Source: Cellvibrionales bacterium (GTDB lineage: Bacteria; Pseudomonadota; Gammaproteobacteria; Pseudomonadales; UBA7239). Taken from it: a stretch of DNA of 64,000 nucleotides. A model generated the notes under the pieces. It saw only the letters and a list, made by a program, of their open reading frames with translations. It did no database searches and was not told the DNA's origin. Within the stretch, counting starts at the first letter, position 1. Every line of letters begins with the position of its first letter. The stretch spans positions 2,232,001 through 2,296,000 of the forward strand of contig JADJPU010000001.1 of NCBI GenBank assembly GCA_016713115.1, given 5' to 3'. The position numbers and the translations under genes are program-made. Shown one piece after another: positions 54,790 through 64,000 of this stretch.

Positions 54790-57700
54790 GTTTTAGTCCA
54801 GCTACAGTGAGCTTGCATGGCCGCCACTTGATAGAAGCCAGTGCTGGCACAGGGAAAACCTACAGCATTGCGAATTTATTTTTACGGTTATTGTTGGAGC
54901 CGCATCCCTCACAGACAAATAATCAGCCTTTGTTGGTCGATCAGATTCTAGTTGTGACTTTTACCAATGCTGCGACAGACGAACTGCGCGGAAGAATCCG
55001 TAAAAAAATTGAGGCGGCTCTGCAATGCTTTCGTGGTGGCAACAGTAGCGATGCATTTATTGAGCAATATGCGCGCGACTGTTTGAAAGACGATACTGCT
55101 CGCCATTTGGCATGTGAGCGGTTATACAGTGCATTGCTGCTGGTAGATGATGCTGCCATTTTTACCATACACAGTTTTGCTGCGCGGGCGATTCAAACTT
55201 TTCTGTTTGAAACCGGTGCGCTGGCCGATGTGGAAGTAACGATAGGTGGTAGCGATAGAGACGCTCAGTATTTAGGCGATATCACTCGCCTATTGGCGGT
55301 GGGTGAGCACAGCAATCTTGGGTTGTTTTTATCTGAACGCGGTGTCAACGGTAGAGGATACGCCGCTGCGATCAATGCTTTTCTCAAGCGATCGGGAATT
55401 CATATTTTACCTAGCGCGATTAGTTTCAAAGACTCTGTTGCTCAGTATGAGAAAAGGCGAGACAGCCTTCTAAAAGAGCGTGATCGGCTGGCAAAGTCAT
55501 GGAGTTATGTGGATACCAATGCAAAGGGAAATGCAGAGCTAATCAATGAGGCGTTGCAGGCTATTGGGGGAGAGTCGTCGAGTCGAAACATTAAAGACTG
55601 TATTAAATTCATGAATGATAAATTTTCAGTTATTCATGATAGTTTTAAATTGGGTAAAACGCAGCGTGTGGTATTGGAAACGCCTAATGCTGATTCTCTA
55701 GCGGGATTGGCGAAGGACTTGTATTGCAGGGTCAAAAACCTATCTGATTTCAATGCTAACGAAGAAGAATTCAAAAAATCAGTATCCGTTGGTCTCTCTG
55801 CTTTGCTCGAGCTGTTACAACAGCGAAACTTGCAAATGGATTTGGCACAGATGCAGCCGGACGATGTCATCCATTTGCTGAACGAAAAACTACAGGATCC
55901 TCAGGCGGCAGATATATTGCGGAATGCACTCACACGACAGTACCCCGTTTGTATGGTGGATGAGTTTCAAGATACCGATCCGGATCAATTTCGCATGTTT
56001 GATCAGCTGTATCAAAATTCAACAGATCTTGGCTTGTTTGCTATCGGTGACCCCAAGCAGTCGATATATGCGTTTCGTGGGGCGGATGTATTTTCATATC
56101 TTGATGTAAAGTCAAAAATAAACCCTAACAATATTCATGCGCTGGATATTAACTTTCGTTCCAAGCAGGGAGTGATAGAAGGTGTTAATGCACTCTTTGG
56201 TGAAGCGAGCCCTGCGTGTGCCGAGCAGCCAGTATTTGTTTATGCAGGAATCGAGTACGCCCCCGTATATTCTTGTGAGCAGCCACCTGTTGATAGTGGA
56301 TTGGTGTCTCAATCGCGTGGTATTTACCGTGTCGGCAAGAAAGAGCCGGCCTCACTGGTGTTTGTTGGTTATGAGGGTGAAACAAGTCAAACACTGAATA
56401 ATTTATTGCCGGTTTATGCCAAAGATTGTGCGGAGCGTATTCTGGCACTACTTCACGGCAAAGAATGTGCAACGGTAGAAAAGGACGGCGTGGAATTTCC
56501 TGTGAAAGCGGGGGATATTGCTGTTTTGGTGAGTGATTACAAGCAGGCTAAAGCCGTTAAAAGCGCGTTAGCGAAGAAAAACTTATCTGCCGTATATTTA
56601 GCACAGAAGGACAGTGTTTTTAGCAGTTGTCTCTTTTCTAAAGACCTATTGTTTGTTTTGCGCGCTATGGATGAGCCAAATAATTTGTACTATTTGAAAT
56701 CTGCACTCGCTACGCCTCTGATGCGCCACTTTCAAGTTGGTACGGTGTTGCTGGATTCGCTCGAAACAGATGATGGGCTAGAGAAAGCAATAGAGAAGTT
56801 CTCAAGTTTGTGCAAGTGCTGGCAAAGCCAAGGTGTATTTTCTGCGTTATATCAGTTATTTGATCAGTACGGTCTCGGTGCTGCATTCGCAGAGCAAGTG
56901 GATTGTGATCGCTTAATGACAGATTTTCGTCATCTGGGTGATTTATTGCAGCAGCAGTATTTGTTGGTAGGTTCTCGTGAGCGCTTGATTGATTGGTATG
57001 CCGATCAGTTGTCTGATGACTCTTCGCTAGATGAAGACGCCAAAAGCATCCGCTTGGAAAGCGATGACAATTTAATAAAGATTGTGACGCTGCACGGCTG
57101 TAAAGGTTTGGAGTATCCGGTGGTGTTTATTCCATTTTTCTTCGGTGCCAAGGATGTGGATTTATGCAGAGATCCACCGTTCTACCATCGTCAAAAAGAG
57201 AAGGCAGGATGGGAATCTGTTTTGGATTTTCAAGCGGATGGCGATGCAGTTGCGCTTGCTATGCAACAAGAACGCATGGCAGAAAGTATGCGTTTACTGT
57301 ATGTCGGCATCACGCGAGCCATTTACCAATGCTACATTGGCATTAGTCGATCCCACTATTCTAAGTCCCTCATTCACGCCTTTCCAAAAACTTGCTTTGC
57401 TCACTTGTTGGATTTAAAAGAAGCAATTTCACCGACTTGGGATGTTATCAAAGGAAAATTACAGGAACGCATGAGTGATACACCTTGTGCATTTGAAACG
57501 GTTTTGCAGGCAAGCAGTGATACTTATATCTCGCCCACACAGGAAAATAGGTCAGAAGACTTGTCTGTGCAGCAAGCTGTTTTCCCCTCGTCTTTTTGGC
57601 AGATCACTAGCTATTCTGCATTGGCTTACCAAAAAGACACGCACAGCATTTCTGATAGTAAGCAAGATGAGACATTGGCAGAGCCGGATAATCTCCAGCG

Positions 57701-58535
57701 TTTAATGGATATCGAGGCCGACTTGTATTGGAAAAACAATATCCGTTACTCGTTGCGTGGTGGGGCAAATACAGGGGACTGTTTACACAACATATTAGAA
57801 CACGTTGCCAAGGGTGAAATCTTGGAAATGGCTGTGTCACAAGAATTGCGAGCGTTTGGCCTGACTAAGCAGATAGGTGCTTTAGCCGATGACGCTGCAG
57901 AAACAGCACAAAAAGAGCAGCAACAAGCAGTTGTAAATTGGATGCATGATATTTTGGCAGCACCGTTGAGCAGTGATGTTCCATCGTTGGGTGACTTGTT
58001 TTCAAGCGCTTATGTTTTGCCTGAGTGCGGCTTTGACTTTGCGATTGGCAGCCAACAGAGTGAAGTGAATATCTCTTACCTCAATGAGGTTCTGCAATTA
58101 CAGTGTGGCGCTTCTTCTGGTGTTGCTAGAAAAGACCATAAGAAACAGATCAATGGCGTCATGACGGGTTTTATTGATTTGCTGTTTATCCATGATAAGA
58201 AAATCTATGTTATGGATTACAAATCCAATACCTTGGGTAAGTCGCCGCGTTTTTATGACAATGCTGCGATGCAACTTGCTATGCAAGATAGCCGTTATGA
58301 CTTGCAGTATTTAATTTATTCAGTAGCCGCACATCGATACATGAAACAGCGCTTGGGAAGTCGTTATGTTTTTGATGGTGGCGAGTACAGTTTTGGCGGA
58401 ATCTTCTATTTGTTTTTACGCGGCATGGGGCTGCAGGAATATCCCCAACACGGCATCTATTTTTCAAGGCCTACTGCACAGCAGATTGCACAGTTGGATG
58501 CTGCGTTTGTAGGTGAGGTGTTGAGTCATGCTTAA
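54786..58535 (+). CDS. recB: Exodeoxyribonuclease V beta subunit RecB
   Basis: The 1249-residue protein has UvrD-type helicase motifs: Walker A IEASAGTGKTYSIANLFLRLL near the N-terminus, VTFTNAATDELRGRI, Walker B CMVDEFQDTDPDQ, GDPKQSIYAFRGAD, LHGCKGLEYPVVFIPF and LLYVGITRA. The C-terminal nuclease domain has GFIDLLFIHDKKIYVMDYKSN, with the Asp-Asp/Lys site, and a QLAMQDSRYDLQYLIYSVAAHRYM segment. It is the 3'-to-5' motor and nuclease of RecBCD. It overlaps recD by eight bases. Confidence 0.95.
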   Translation: MSFSPATVSLHGRHLIEASAGTGKTYSIANLFLRLLLEPHPSQTNNQPLLVDQILVVTFTNAATDELRGRIRKKIEAALQCFRGGNSSDAFIEQYARDCLKDDTARHLACERLYSALLLVDDAAIFTIHSFAARAIQTFLFETGALADVEVTIGGSDRDAQYLGDITRLLAVGEHSNLGLFLSERGVNGRGYAAAINAFLKRSGIHILPSAISFKDSVAQYEKRRDSLLKERDRLAKSWSYVDTNAKGNAELINEALQAIGGESSSRNIKDCIKFMNDKFSVIHDSFKLGKTQRVVLETPNADSLAGLAKDLYCRVKNLSDFNANEEEFKKSVSVGLSALLELLQQRNLQMDLAQMQPDDVIHLLNEKLQDPQAADILRNALTRQYPVCMVDEFQDTDPDQFRMFDQLYQNSTDLGLFAIGDPKQSIYAFRGADVFSYLDVKSKINPNNIHALDINFRSKQGVIEGVNALFGEASPACAEQPVFVYAGIEYAPVYSCEQPPVDSGLVSQSRGIYRVGKKEPASLVFVGYEGETSQTLNNLLPVYAKDCAERILALLHGKECATVEKDGVEFPVKAGDIAVLVSDYKQAKAVKSALAKKNLSAVYLAQKDSVFSSCLFSKDLLFVLRAMDEPNNLYYLKSALATPLMRHFQVGTVLLDSLETDDGLEKAIEKFSSLCKCWQSQGVFSALYQLFDQYGLGAAFAEQVDCDRLMTDFRHLGDLLQQQYLLVGSRERLIDWYADQLSDDSSLDEDAKSIRLESDDNLIKIVTLHGCKGLEYPVVFIPFFFGAKDVDLCRDPPFYHRQKEKAGWESVLDFQADGDAVALAMQQERMAESMRLLYVGITRAIYQCYIGISRSHYSKSLIHAFPKTCFAHLLDLKEAISPTWDVIKGKLQERMSDTPCAFETVLQASSDTYISPTQENRSEDLSVQQAVFPSSFWQITSYSALAYQKDTHSISDSKQDETLAEPDNLQRLMDIEADLYWKNNIRYSLRGGANTGDCLHNILEHVAKGEILEMAVSQELRAFGLTKQIGALADDAAETAQKEQQQAVVNWMHDILAAPLSSDVPSLGDLFSSAYVLPECGFDFAIGSQQSEVNISYLNEVLQLQCGASSGVARKDHKKQINGVMTGFIDLLFIHDKKIYVMDYKSNTLGKSPRFYDNAAMQLAMQDSRYDLQYLIYSVAAHRYMKQRLGSRYVFDGGEYSFGGIFYLFLRGMGLQEYPQHGIYFSRPTAQQIAQLDAAFVGEVLSHA

Positions 58536-60108
58536 TACAACACGCGTACTGGATCAGCATTTCGCCAATTGGGTCGTAAAACATTTCGCCCAAGGTCTTT
58601 CAAAACAAGATAGTGAAACAGTAAACAGATTGGCAGAAGCGACCAGCCTGGCTGTTGCATTGAAGCACACTTGTTTAGATCTCGCTGTTTGCGAGCACCT
58701 GGGAGAGCCAGTTTTTAAACACATATTGGCTGGAATTAATGCTTCTGATGCAAAGCGGTTGCTAACACCTTCCGTAGCGCCTCTGTTAGCTTCACCGGAT
58801 GGTCAATATATTTGGTTGCAGAAATACCATGCTTTTGATTGTGCTGTGGCAGAGAATTTGTTCCTTATGCAGCGCGAGAAACGCTTGGAAATTATTACCG
58901 GTGGGCCTGGGACGGGAAAAACATGGAATGCGGCGCAGCGCATTAAAGACGAGTTAGAGACGAATCCCAAATGTGTTATTAAGTTAGCCGCGCCTACAGG
59001 CAAAGCAGCCAACAATATGATGAACGCACTTATGCGAGCAGATTTTGATACAACAACACATGCTCTCAAAGGTTTAACGCTGCATGCCTTACTGGGTTTG
59101 AACGGCAGTAGCCCAAAACCGCGTTACCATAAGAACAATCCCTTGGCCTGTGATTTGTTGATTGTTGATGAAGCATCCATGATCGATTTACCGATGATGT
59201 ATCGCTTGTTAGATGCCATCCCAAAATCAGCAATACTTTTACTGCTAGGGGATAAAGATCAGTTGGCATCGGTGGAGGCGGGGAGTGTGCTGGCAGATAT
59301 TTGTACAGCCTTGCAGGGTAATCCCTGCATTCAGTCGCTTACTGAAAGTCGTCGCTATAAAAGTTCGCCTGAAATTGGTGAGCTCGCGGTGGCAATTAAT
59401 GCCGGTCGTGTGCCTGACATGCGCGCCAATCAGAGTGTCTTGCTGCATGTATCTGATGCGCAGTCCGCATGGAAGCCCGTATGGCTAGAACAAGCTGCAC
59501 GCGGTTATGGCTGGATTGCAGACGCACTAAAAAACAAACTATCGCCACTGGAAATTTTACAGCAGCAAACGCAGTTTCAATTGTTGTCGGCCTTGCGTGA
59601 GGGACCTTATGGCGTAGACGGTATCAACCGCCTGATTGCAGAAAAACTGAATCACAATCTGGATGCTTGGTATGCCGGGCAGCCGGTGATGATCACGCAG
59701 AATGACCACAATCGAAAACTCTATAACGGCGATGTGGGAATGGTGTTGGAATACGAAGGGCAGCTAAAAGCTTGTTTTATTGTTAACAACACGATTAAAG
59801 CCATTTCGCGTGCACAGATGCCTGCGTATGAAACTTGTTACGCCATTACCGTGCACAAGTCACAAGGCTCTGAGTATGAGCGCGTGATGATTGTCCTGCC
59901 TGCTGATACGGAAGTGGCGCGTGCTAATCCCGTGCTGACGCGTGAATTGGTTTACACGGCGATCACACGGGCAAAATCCCAAATTGATCTCTGGGTCGGT
60001 GAGGGCGTGTTGGAGGTTGTCGCTCAAAAAACCACACAGCGCATGTCAGGATTGAGTCAAATGTATGCGCTATGCAAGGAAGAGCAAACAGCGTCCCATA
60101 ATGGCTAG
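58528..60108 (+). CDS. recD: Exodeoxyribonuclease V alpha subunit RecD
   Basis: The 526-residue SF1B helicase has Walker A TGGPGTGKTWNAAQRI (about 129-144), LAAPTGKAANNM, Walker B LLIVDEASMIDLPMM, LLGDKDQLASVEAGSV, LTESRRY and the late VHKSQGSEYERVMIVLP and ELVYTAITRAKSQ. It is shorter than E. coli RecD (608) but has all helicase motifs. It supplies the 5'-to-3' motor. The recC-recB-recD order is typical of Pseudomonas relatives. Confidence 0.95.
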   Translation: MLNTTRVLDQHFANWVVKHFAQGLSKQDSETVNRLAEATSLAVALKHTCLDLAVCEHLGEPVFKHILAGINASDAKRLLTPSVAPLLASPDGQYIWLQKYHAFDCAVAENLFLMQREKRLEIITGGPGTGKTWNAAQRIKDELETNPKCVIKLAAPTGKAANNMMNALMRADFDTTTHALKGLTLHALLGLNGSSPKPRYHKNNPLACDLLIVDEASMIDLPMMYRLLDAIPKSAILLLLGDKDQLASVEAGSVLADICTALQGNPCIQSLTESRRYKSSPEIGELAVAINAGRVPDMRANQSVLLHVSDAQSAWKPVWLEQAARGYGWIADALKNKLSPLEILQQQTQFQLLSALREGPYGVDGINRLIAEKLNHNLDAWYAGQPVMITQNDHNRKLYNGDVGMVLEYEGQLKACFIVNNTIKAISRAQMPAYETCYAITVHKSQGSEYERVMIVLPADTEVARANPVLTRELVYTAITRAKSQIDLWVGEGVLEVVAQKTTQRMSGLSQMYALCKEEQTASHNG

Positions 60109-60165
60109 CCAGCGGCGCTGCTTCTGCTACAATGCGCGCCGTTCTGAAAGTCGCCTGCTACGCAA

Positions 60166-60251
60166 GCCCGAGTGGTGAAATCGGTAGACACAAGGGACTT
60201 AAAATCCCTCGGGGCAACCCCGTGCCGGTTCAAGTCCGGCCTCGGGCACCA
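60166..60251 (+). tRNA. tRNA-Leu (anticodon TAA)
   Basis: The 86-base class II tRNA begins GCCCGAGTGGTGAAATCGG and pairs with CTCGGGC at 60241-60247. The anticodon loop ACTTAAAAT carries TAA, a long variable arm (CTCGGGGCAACCCCGT) follows, and ACCA is encoded at the end. It lies 57 bases after recD. The 185 bases between it and the next gene hold no other feature I can support. Confidence 0.95.
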
Positions 60252-60436
60252 TTCTTCAATATTTCTTCTATTCTCCGCCTACATCGGATCATCTTACTTG
60301 AGGATTGTGATGTAGGTGCTTGAAATCCTGATACCCCGCCTAGATAATCGCGCTAATCTTCGGATTATTAAAAGAAAATGGCGCCACGCGCACAGCGCTG
60401 GAATGCCTGCCAATAACTAGCTATCAGGATGCCAGC

Positions 60437-62134
60437 GTGTCTGATCAACGAGCCGTTAATCTCACTTCCCTGAATATCGTTAAAAACGAGTTTCTAGCCA
60501 CAATCCAGCTGGCAACCAATCAGTTAGAACAATACATCTCAGCACGCGATCGACAAGATTTAGTGGATGCCGCGCTAGAGAGTTTTCAGCAAATTGATGG
60601 TGTGTTTCGCATCGTTCAGCTGCAGGGCGCTGATCTGCTCACAGTAGAAATTATTGATGTATTAAAGAACCTGCCGCCCAATGCCGATGCCTCCTACGAC
60701 ACCGCGCTGTCCGCTGTCAGCACAGCATCCTTTGTTGCGACGCGTTATTTTGAATATGTGCAGCAATTTGAAAAATCCATGCCTGTGTTGTTGTTGCCAT
60801 TTATCAATGATATTCGCGCTGCAAAAAAAATAGCGCCGTTATCTGAAAGCCAATTTTTGATAATGAATGCACAAGGTGGTGAGCATGCAATTGCTTCATC
60901 TGCGCCGTATACGCTAGATGCAGGACGCCGTTTTCGGCATATGTATCAAGTGGGATTGCTGGGCGTGTTGCAAGGGCAGAATGCGGATTATTCGCTTGGA
61001 TTAATGCAGCGCGCATTGGAAAGAACGGATGCGATCAGTGGCGGCAAGCCGTTTGGCAAAATTCTATGGGCGGCAGCCGTTGCACTTTCTGTTATTCGTG
61101 AGAAAAAAATGGCGCTGCCTAACGCGCGAAAAATATTGCTGTCGGCGGTTGATCGTCAATTGAAGAAAATGGTACAGCAGGGCGAGTCATTTTTTGATAC
61201 GCCGATTGATGAAGAATTGCTGCGCGCGTTGGTCTATATCGTTGCTGTATCTGCTTCTGATTCTGCGCAGGCAAAAGCTGTGCGATCTGCGTTTGCTGTT
61301 ACGCCGTTGGGATATTCAGAAGCAGATGTCGAAGAAGAGCTTAATAATTTGCGCGGCCCTGGATTGTCTACTGTGCAATCGGTCGCTGAAGTTATTCAAG
61401 AAGAGTTGCGCTCTAGTAAAAATGCGCTTGAAATGGCAGCGCAAGGTGGCGGTGATATCGTTACTACTTATCCCGATATGATTGCCTCTCTCACACGAGT
61501 TGCAGATACCTTGTCTGTGGTTGGATTGGTATCTCCAGGCCAGGTGTTACGCGACCAAGTGGCAAAGATCAGTCAGTGGGAACAAGAGCAACATGCAGCG
61601 GATAACGCGCAGCTGGTTGAGGTGGCGGACACCTTGCTTTATATCGAAAGTACAGTTTCTGCGTTGCAAAACATCAACTTGTCGCAGGCAAAATTGGCCG
61701 AAACCAATGCCTTGAGTAAAGATACCATCATCGCGCAAAGTCAGCTGGCAGAGGCCGAGAAAGTTGTATTGGATGAGGCACAATCCGGTTTGGCATTGAT
61801 CAAGCGCGCCATGGCTTCTTATGCCGAATCGGGCTATGACCCTGCTTATATTGCCAACTTGGGCAAAAGCCTCAACAGTGTGCGTGGCGCCTTGATTCTG
61901 ATGAATATGTCACGCGCGGCAAAGGTTGTAGAGTCCTGTGCTCAGTTTGTTGATACGAAATTAATTCGTGCTGACGCGAGCGGCGCCATTCAACAGCTGA
62001 TGGATACTTTTGCAGACGCTGTGATGAGTATTGAATATTTTCTTGAGGCTTATATTGCCGTTCATAAGCAAGATCACTCTATACTGGAAATTGCCGAAGA
62101 ATGTGTTGGTGCCTTAGGATTTCCGGTTAACTAA
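60437..62134 (+). CDS. fimL: FimL-like twitching-motility regulator
   Basis: The 565-residue cytoplasmic protein (start GTG 60437) matches the length of Pseudomonas FimL and resembles the N-terminal region of ChpA. Helical stretches include VKNEFLATIQLATNQLEQYISARDRQDLVDAALESFQQIDGVFRIVQLQGADLL, which has the shape of a Hpt-like domain without the phosphorylatable His, and a second one near the C-terminus (SYAESGYDPAYIANLGKSLNSVRGALILMNMSRAAKVVES). FimL affects type IV pili and cyclic AMP through adenylate cyclase in P. aeruginosa. The symbol rests on overall resemblance from memory. Confidence 0.75.
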   Translation: MSDQRAVNLTSLNIVKNEFLATIQLATNQLEQYISARDRQDLVDAALESFQQIDGVFRIVQLQGADLLTVEIIDVLKNLPPNADASYDTALSAVSTASFVATRYFEYVQQFEKSMPVLLLPFINDIRAAKKIAPLSESQFLIMNAQGGEHAIASSAPYTLDAGRRFRHMYQVGLLGVLQGQNADYSLGLMQRALERTDAISGGKPFGKILWAAAVALSVIREKKMALPNARKILLSAVDRQLKKMVQQGESFFDTPIDEELLRALVYIVAVSASDSAQAKAVRSAFAVTPLGYSEADVEEELNNLRGPGLSTVQSVAEVIQEELRSSKNALEMAAQGGGDIVTTYPDMIASLTRVADTLSVVGLVSPGQVLRDQVAKISQWEQEQHAADNAQLVEVADTLLYIESTVSALQNINLSQAKLAETNALSKDTIIAQSQLAEAEKVVLDEAQSGLALIKRAMASYAESGYDPAYIANLGKSLNSVRGALILMNMSRAAKVVESCAQFVDTKLIRADASGAIQQLMDTFADAVMSIEYFLEAYIAVHKQDHSILEIAEECVGALGFPVN

Positions 62135-62159
62135 TTGCGGCGTATTTAAGGAGTAAATT

Positions 62160-62813
62160 ATGGTTTATCAGATAGTCGCTGTTCTTCTTTTCGTTGTCTC
62201 GGCTGCAGCTGTTTTTTTTTCCATAAAGTTATTAGGCAATAAGAAATGGATAATTGGTTTTATCCGCGGCTGCGTAGGATTGTTGTTAGCAGCGACAGCA
62301 GGATTTATGGCATTGGCTGGAGCGGATGTTTTTAGCTACAACACGGCTACCAGCGACACCAATGTGATAGCTACTGTCAGTTTCCGTAAAAAAGATGCCA
62401 ATAACTATATTGTTGAACTACAAGAGCCGTCCGGCTCATTTTATAGCCGCGAAGTTGAAGGGCAGCAATGGCAACTAACGGCAAGAAGTTTTTCATGGCC
62501 GCCATTGCTTGCTTTTGTTGGCTTACGCTCTGGTTATCAGTTGCAAAATATTTCTGGTCGTTTCATTGAGCTGCAGCTAGATAAAATGGTTGGGCAGAAA
62601 CAACCTGAGGCTTTAGTTTCGGCGGGCATATTTGATACATGGAGCTTTCTAAATAATTACCCCTATGTGTTGCCTATTGTTACTGCTCATACGGCAACGC
62701 TAGGCTTTGCACCAATAGCTGATGGTGCAATCTATGAGGTGGTGTCTGCCGGTCAGAATTTGTCTGCCAATCCGGTAAACGATGCGGCTAAAAACGCCAT
62801 GAAAAGCTGGTAA
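62160..62813 (+). CDS. Predicted membrane protein, cation/efflux-like of unknown function
   Basis: The 217-residue protein has two N-terminal membrane helices (about 1-25 and 31-55, AVLLFVVSAAAVFFSI and IIGFIRGCVGLLLAATAGFMAL), then a soluble domain of about 160 residues rich in Val, Phe and Trp. I recognise no family with certainty. It lies between fimL-like and sohB genes, 25 bases after the former and 17 before the latter; a similar membrane protein occurs in that place in some Pseudomonas genomes, to my recollection. GGAG is seen eight bases before the ATG. Confidence 0.65.
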   Translation: MVYQIVAVLLFVVSAAAVFFSIKLLGNKKWIIGFIRGCVGLLLAATAGFMALAGADVFSYNTATSDTNVIATVSFRKKDANNYIVELQEPSGSFYSREVEGQQWQLTARSFSWPPLLAFVGLRSGYQLQNISGRFIELQLDKMVGQKQPEALVSAGIFDTWSFLNNYPYVLPIVTAHTATLGFAPIADGAIYEVVSAGQNLSANPVNDAAKNAMKSW

Positions 62814-62830
62814 TTGACTCTTGGGGTTTT

Positions 62831-63894
62831 ATGGATTTTTTGTTTGAGTACGGCATTTTTTTAGCAAAGACTGTCACTATTGTGGCAGCTATAGGTTTTC
62901 TACTAGTTACCTTAACCTCTACCACACAGCGCCTAAAAAAAATGGAGAAGCAGGGCTATGTGGAAATTAAAAGCCTTAATGAAAAATATGAGGATATTTC
63001 CCATGCCATGCAGGCGGCCATCCTCTCAGAGGCAGATTATGAGGCGACAGAAAAAGCAGAAAAGAAAGCCAATAAAATCAAGCTGAAAGCTGAAAAAGCC
63101 AAACACAAAAAAGGCCAAGAAAACGCCGTGCGTAAGCCGCGTTTGTTTGTGATGGATTTTTTGGGCGATATCAAGGCATCTGATGCGGAAATGCTATCTG
63201 AGAAAATCACCGCGGTTTTGACGCAGGCAAAACCAGAAGACGAGGTGGTACTTCGGTTAGAAAGTTCAGGTGGTATGGTGCACTCCTATGGCTTCGCTGC
63301 TTCGCAACTGCAACGCATTCGTGATAGATCTATCCCTTTGACAGTTTGTGTTGATAAGGTTGCTGCCAGTGGTGGTTACATGATGGCATGTATTGGTAGC
63401 CAGATTTTCTCGGCGCCGTTTGCTGTTATTGGCTCTATTGGCGTGGTAGCGCAGATCCCTAATTTTAATCGTCTGTTGAAGAAGCACGATGTAGATTATG
63501 AGGTGCTGACAGCGGGTGAATATAAGCGCACGCTGACTATGCTGGGTGAGAACACGGAAAAGGGCCGAGAGAAATTCCAGCAAGAAATTCAAGAAACACA
63601 TGATTTATTTAAGGATTTTGTTGCAGCTTCTAGACCTGATCTCAATATGGATATTGTGGCAACTGGTGAGACTTGGTTTGGTAAAAAGCAGTTGATCTGG
63701 GCCTTGCTGATAAAATTTTAACCAGTGAAGAGTATATTTTTTCACGCCATCCAGATGCGGATATCTATCATATTGGCTGGATTGAAAAGCATAGTATTGC
63801 TGAACGCTTGGGTTTTGCAGCTGAAGCGTCAATTGAGCGTGTCTTAAAACGCGCATTGTCGGAAGTGAAAAATCGCAAAATTTTTCTGCAGTAG
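62831..63894 (+). CDS. sohB: Inner-membrane peptidase SohB (S49 family), frameshifted near the 3' end
   Basis: The protein has about 354 residues after repair. An N-terminal membrane helix is followed by a long Lys/Ala/Glu helix (about 50-98) and the S49 peptidase core: RLFVMDFLGDIKASDAEMLSEKITAVL, then RLESSGGMVHSYGFAASQL and the nucleophile loop DKVAASGGYMMAC. The lysine follows in TAGEYKRTLTM. The frame breaks at the five-base A run 63683-63687. One added A gives GKKAVDLGLADKILTSEEY and continues to TAG at 63894. It degrades membrane or signal peptides in the periplasm. Confidence 0.88.
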
Positions 63895-63927
63895 CATTTC
63901 CCTGATACATTTTTGGTGACGGTATTT

Positions 63928-64000
63928 ATGAAGCAATTAAGTGGCTTGGACGCGCTTTTCCTGCATGCAGAAATGCATGGGATGCCAATGCATATGTCCA
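63928..64000 (+). CDS. Wax ester synthase/diacylglycerol acyltransferase-like protein (5' end only)
   Basis: The first 24 codons, starting MKQLSGLDALFLHAEMHGMPMHM, match the typical N-terminus of bacterial WS/DGAT acyltransferases, where the pattern LSxxDAxFLxxE followed by MH occurs. The gene runs off the right edge, so the HHxxxDG active site is not visible. Such enzymes make storage wax esters or triacylglycerol from acyl-CoA. The call rests on about 24 residues. Confidence 0.7.
   Translation, partial: MKQLSGLDALFLHAEMHGMPMHMS

Overview
The window is about 50% GC and densely coded on both strands. It looks like a chromosomal piece of a gammaproteobacterium from the Pseudomonadales/Cellvibrionales side. 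Support for this includes a FimL-type protein, recC-recB-recD order, malate synthase G divergent from isocitrate lyase, DUF1329 and DUF748 proteins, an orphan yajC, and the start of a wax-ester-synthase/DGAT-like gene. E. coli-like tRNA-Gly, tRNA-Glu and tRNA-Leu agree with this class. I cannot name a genus. There is no rRNA, phage, IS element or CRISPR array, and no gene-free stretch above 300 bases.

Layout. (1) <1-2149 (-): YdeP-type molybdopterin oxidoreductase running off the left edge. (2) 2256-4682 (+): a BigR-type sulfide/persulfide operon with a palindromic operator, an ArsR repressor carrying the paired redox cysteines, a rhodanese-DUF2892 protein, a TauE/SafE permease and a persulfide dioxygenase. 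(3) 4695-4987 (-): tRNA-Glu/tRNA-Gly unit with a readable promoter and terminator. (4) 5069-9678 (-): biotin-dependent acyl-CoA carboxylase (carboxyltransferase, then a long BC-BCCP subunit). (5) 9882-24430 (+): a cNMP-binding protein, a lipoprotein and a Tad (Flp) pilus locus. Two adjacent Tad proteins, a pilin-like protein and CpaB, carry long tandem arrays of a 16-17-residue DxxGNVIGxV-type repeat. This is the most unusual thing in the window. (6) 24415-35669: murI, bcp, yajC, a PhyH-like dioxygenase, an acyl-CoA ligase, DAHP synthase, a DUF1329 protein and three glycan genes (SDR epimerase, WecA-like transferase, WbpM-like dehydratase). (7) 35666-39874: an octaheme-motif cytochrome with TPRs, and kup. 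(8) 39936-43512: yceD-rpmF-plsX-fabD-fabG. (9) 43524-51271: ppnP, slyD, a large DUF748 protein, and the glyoxylate shunt (glcB, aceA). (10) 51393-60108: recC-recB-recD. (11) 60166-64000: tRNA-Leu, fimL-like, a membrane protein, sohB, and the 5' end of a WS/DGAT gene.

A caution applies to the whole window. At least ten frameshifts break otherwise well-conserved genes (carboxyltransferase, acyl-CoA ligase, Tad gene at 14215, multiheme cytochrome twice, kup twice, recC twice, sohB). Almost all sit in or beside short homopolymers, and eight are explained by one missing base. Each gene becomes an exact multiple of three after correction, so most are probably sequencing errors rather than pseudogenes. 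Two further lesions differ: in-frame stop codons in the Tad ATPase (20074-20076) and in a DUF192 gene (22790-22792). These cannot be repaired by a single indel.
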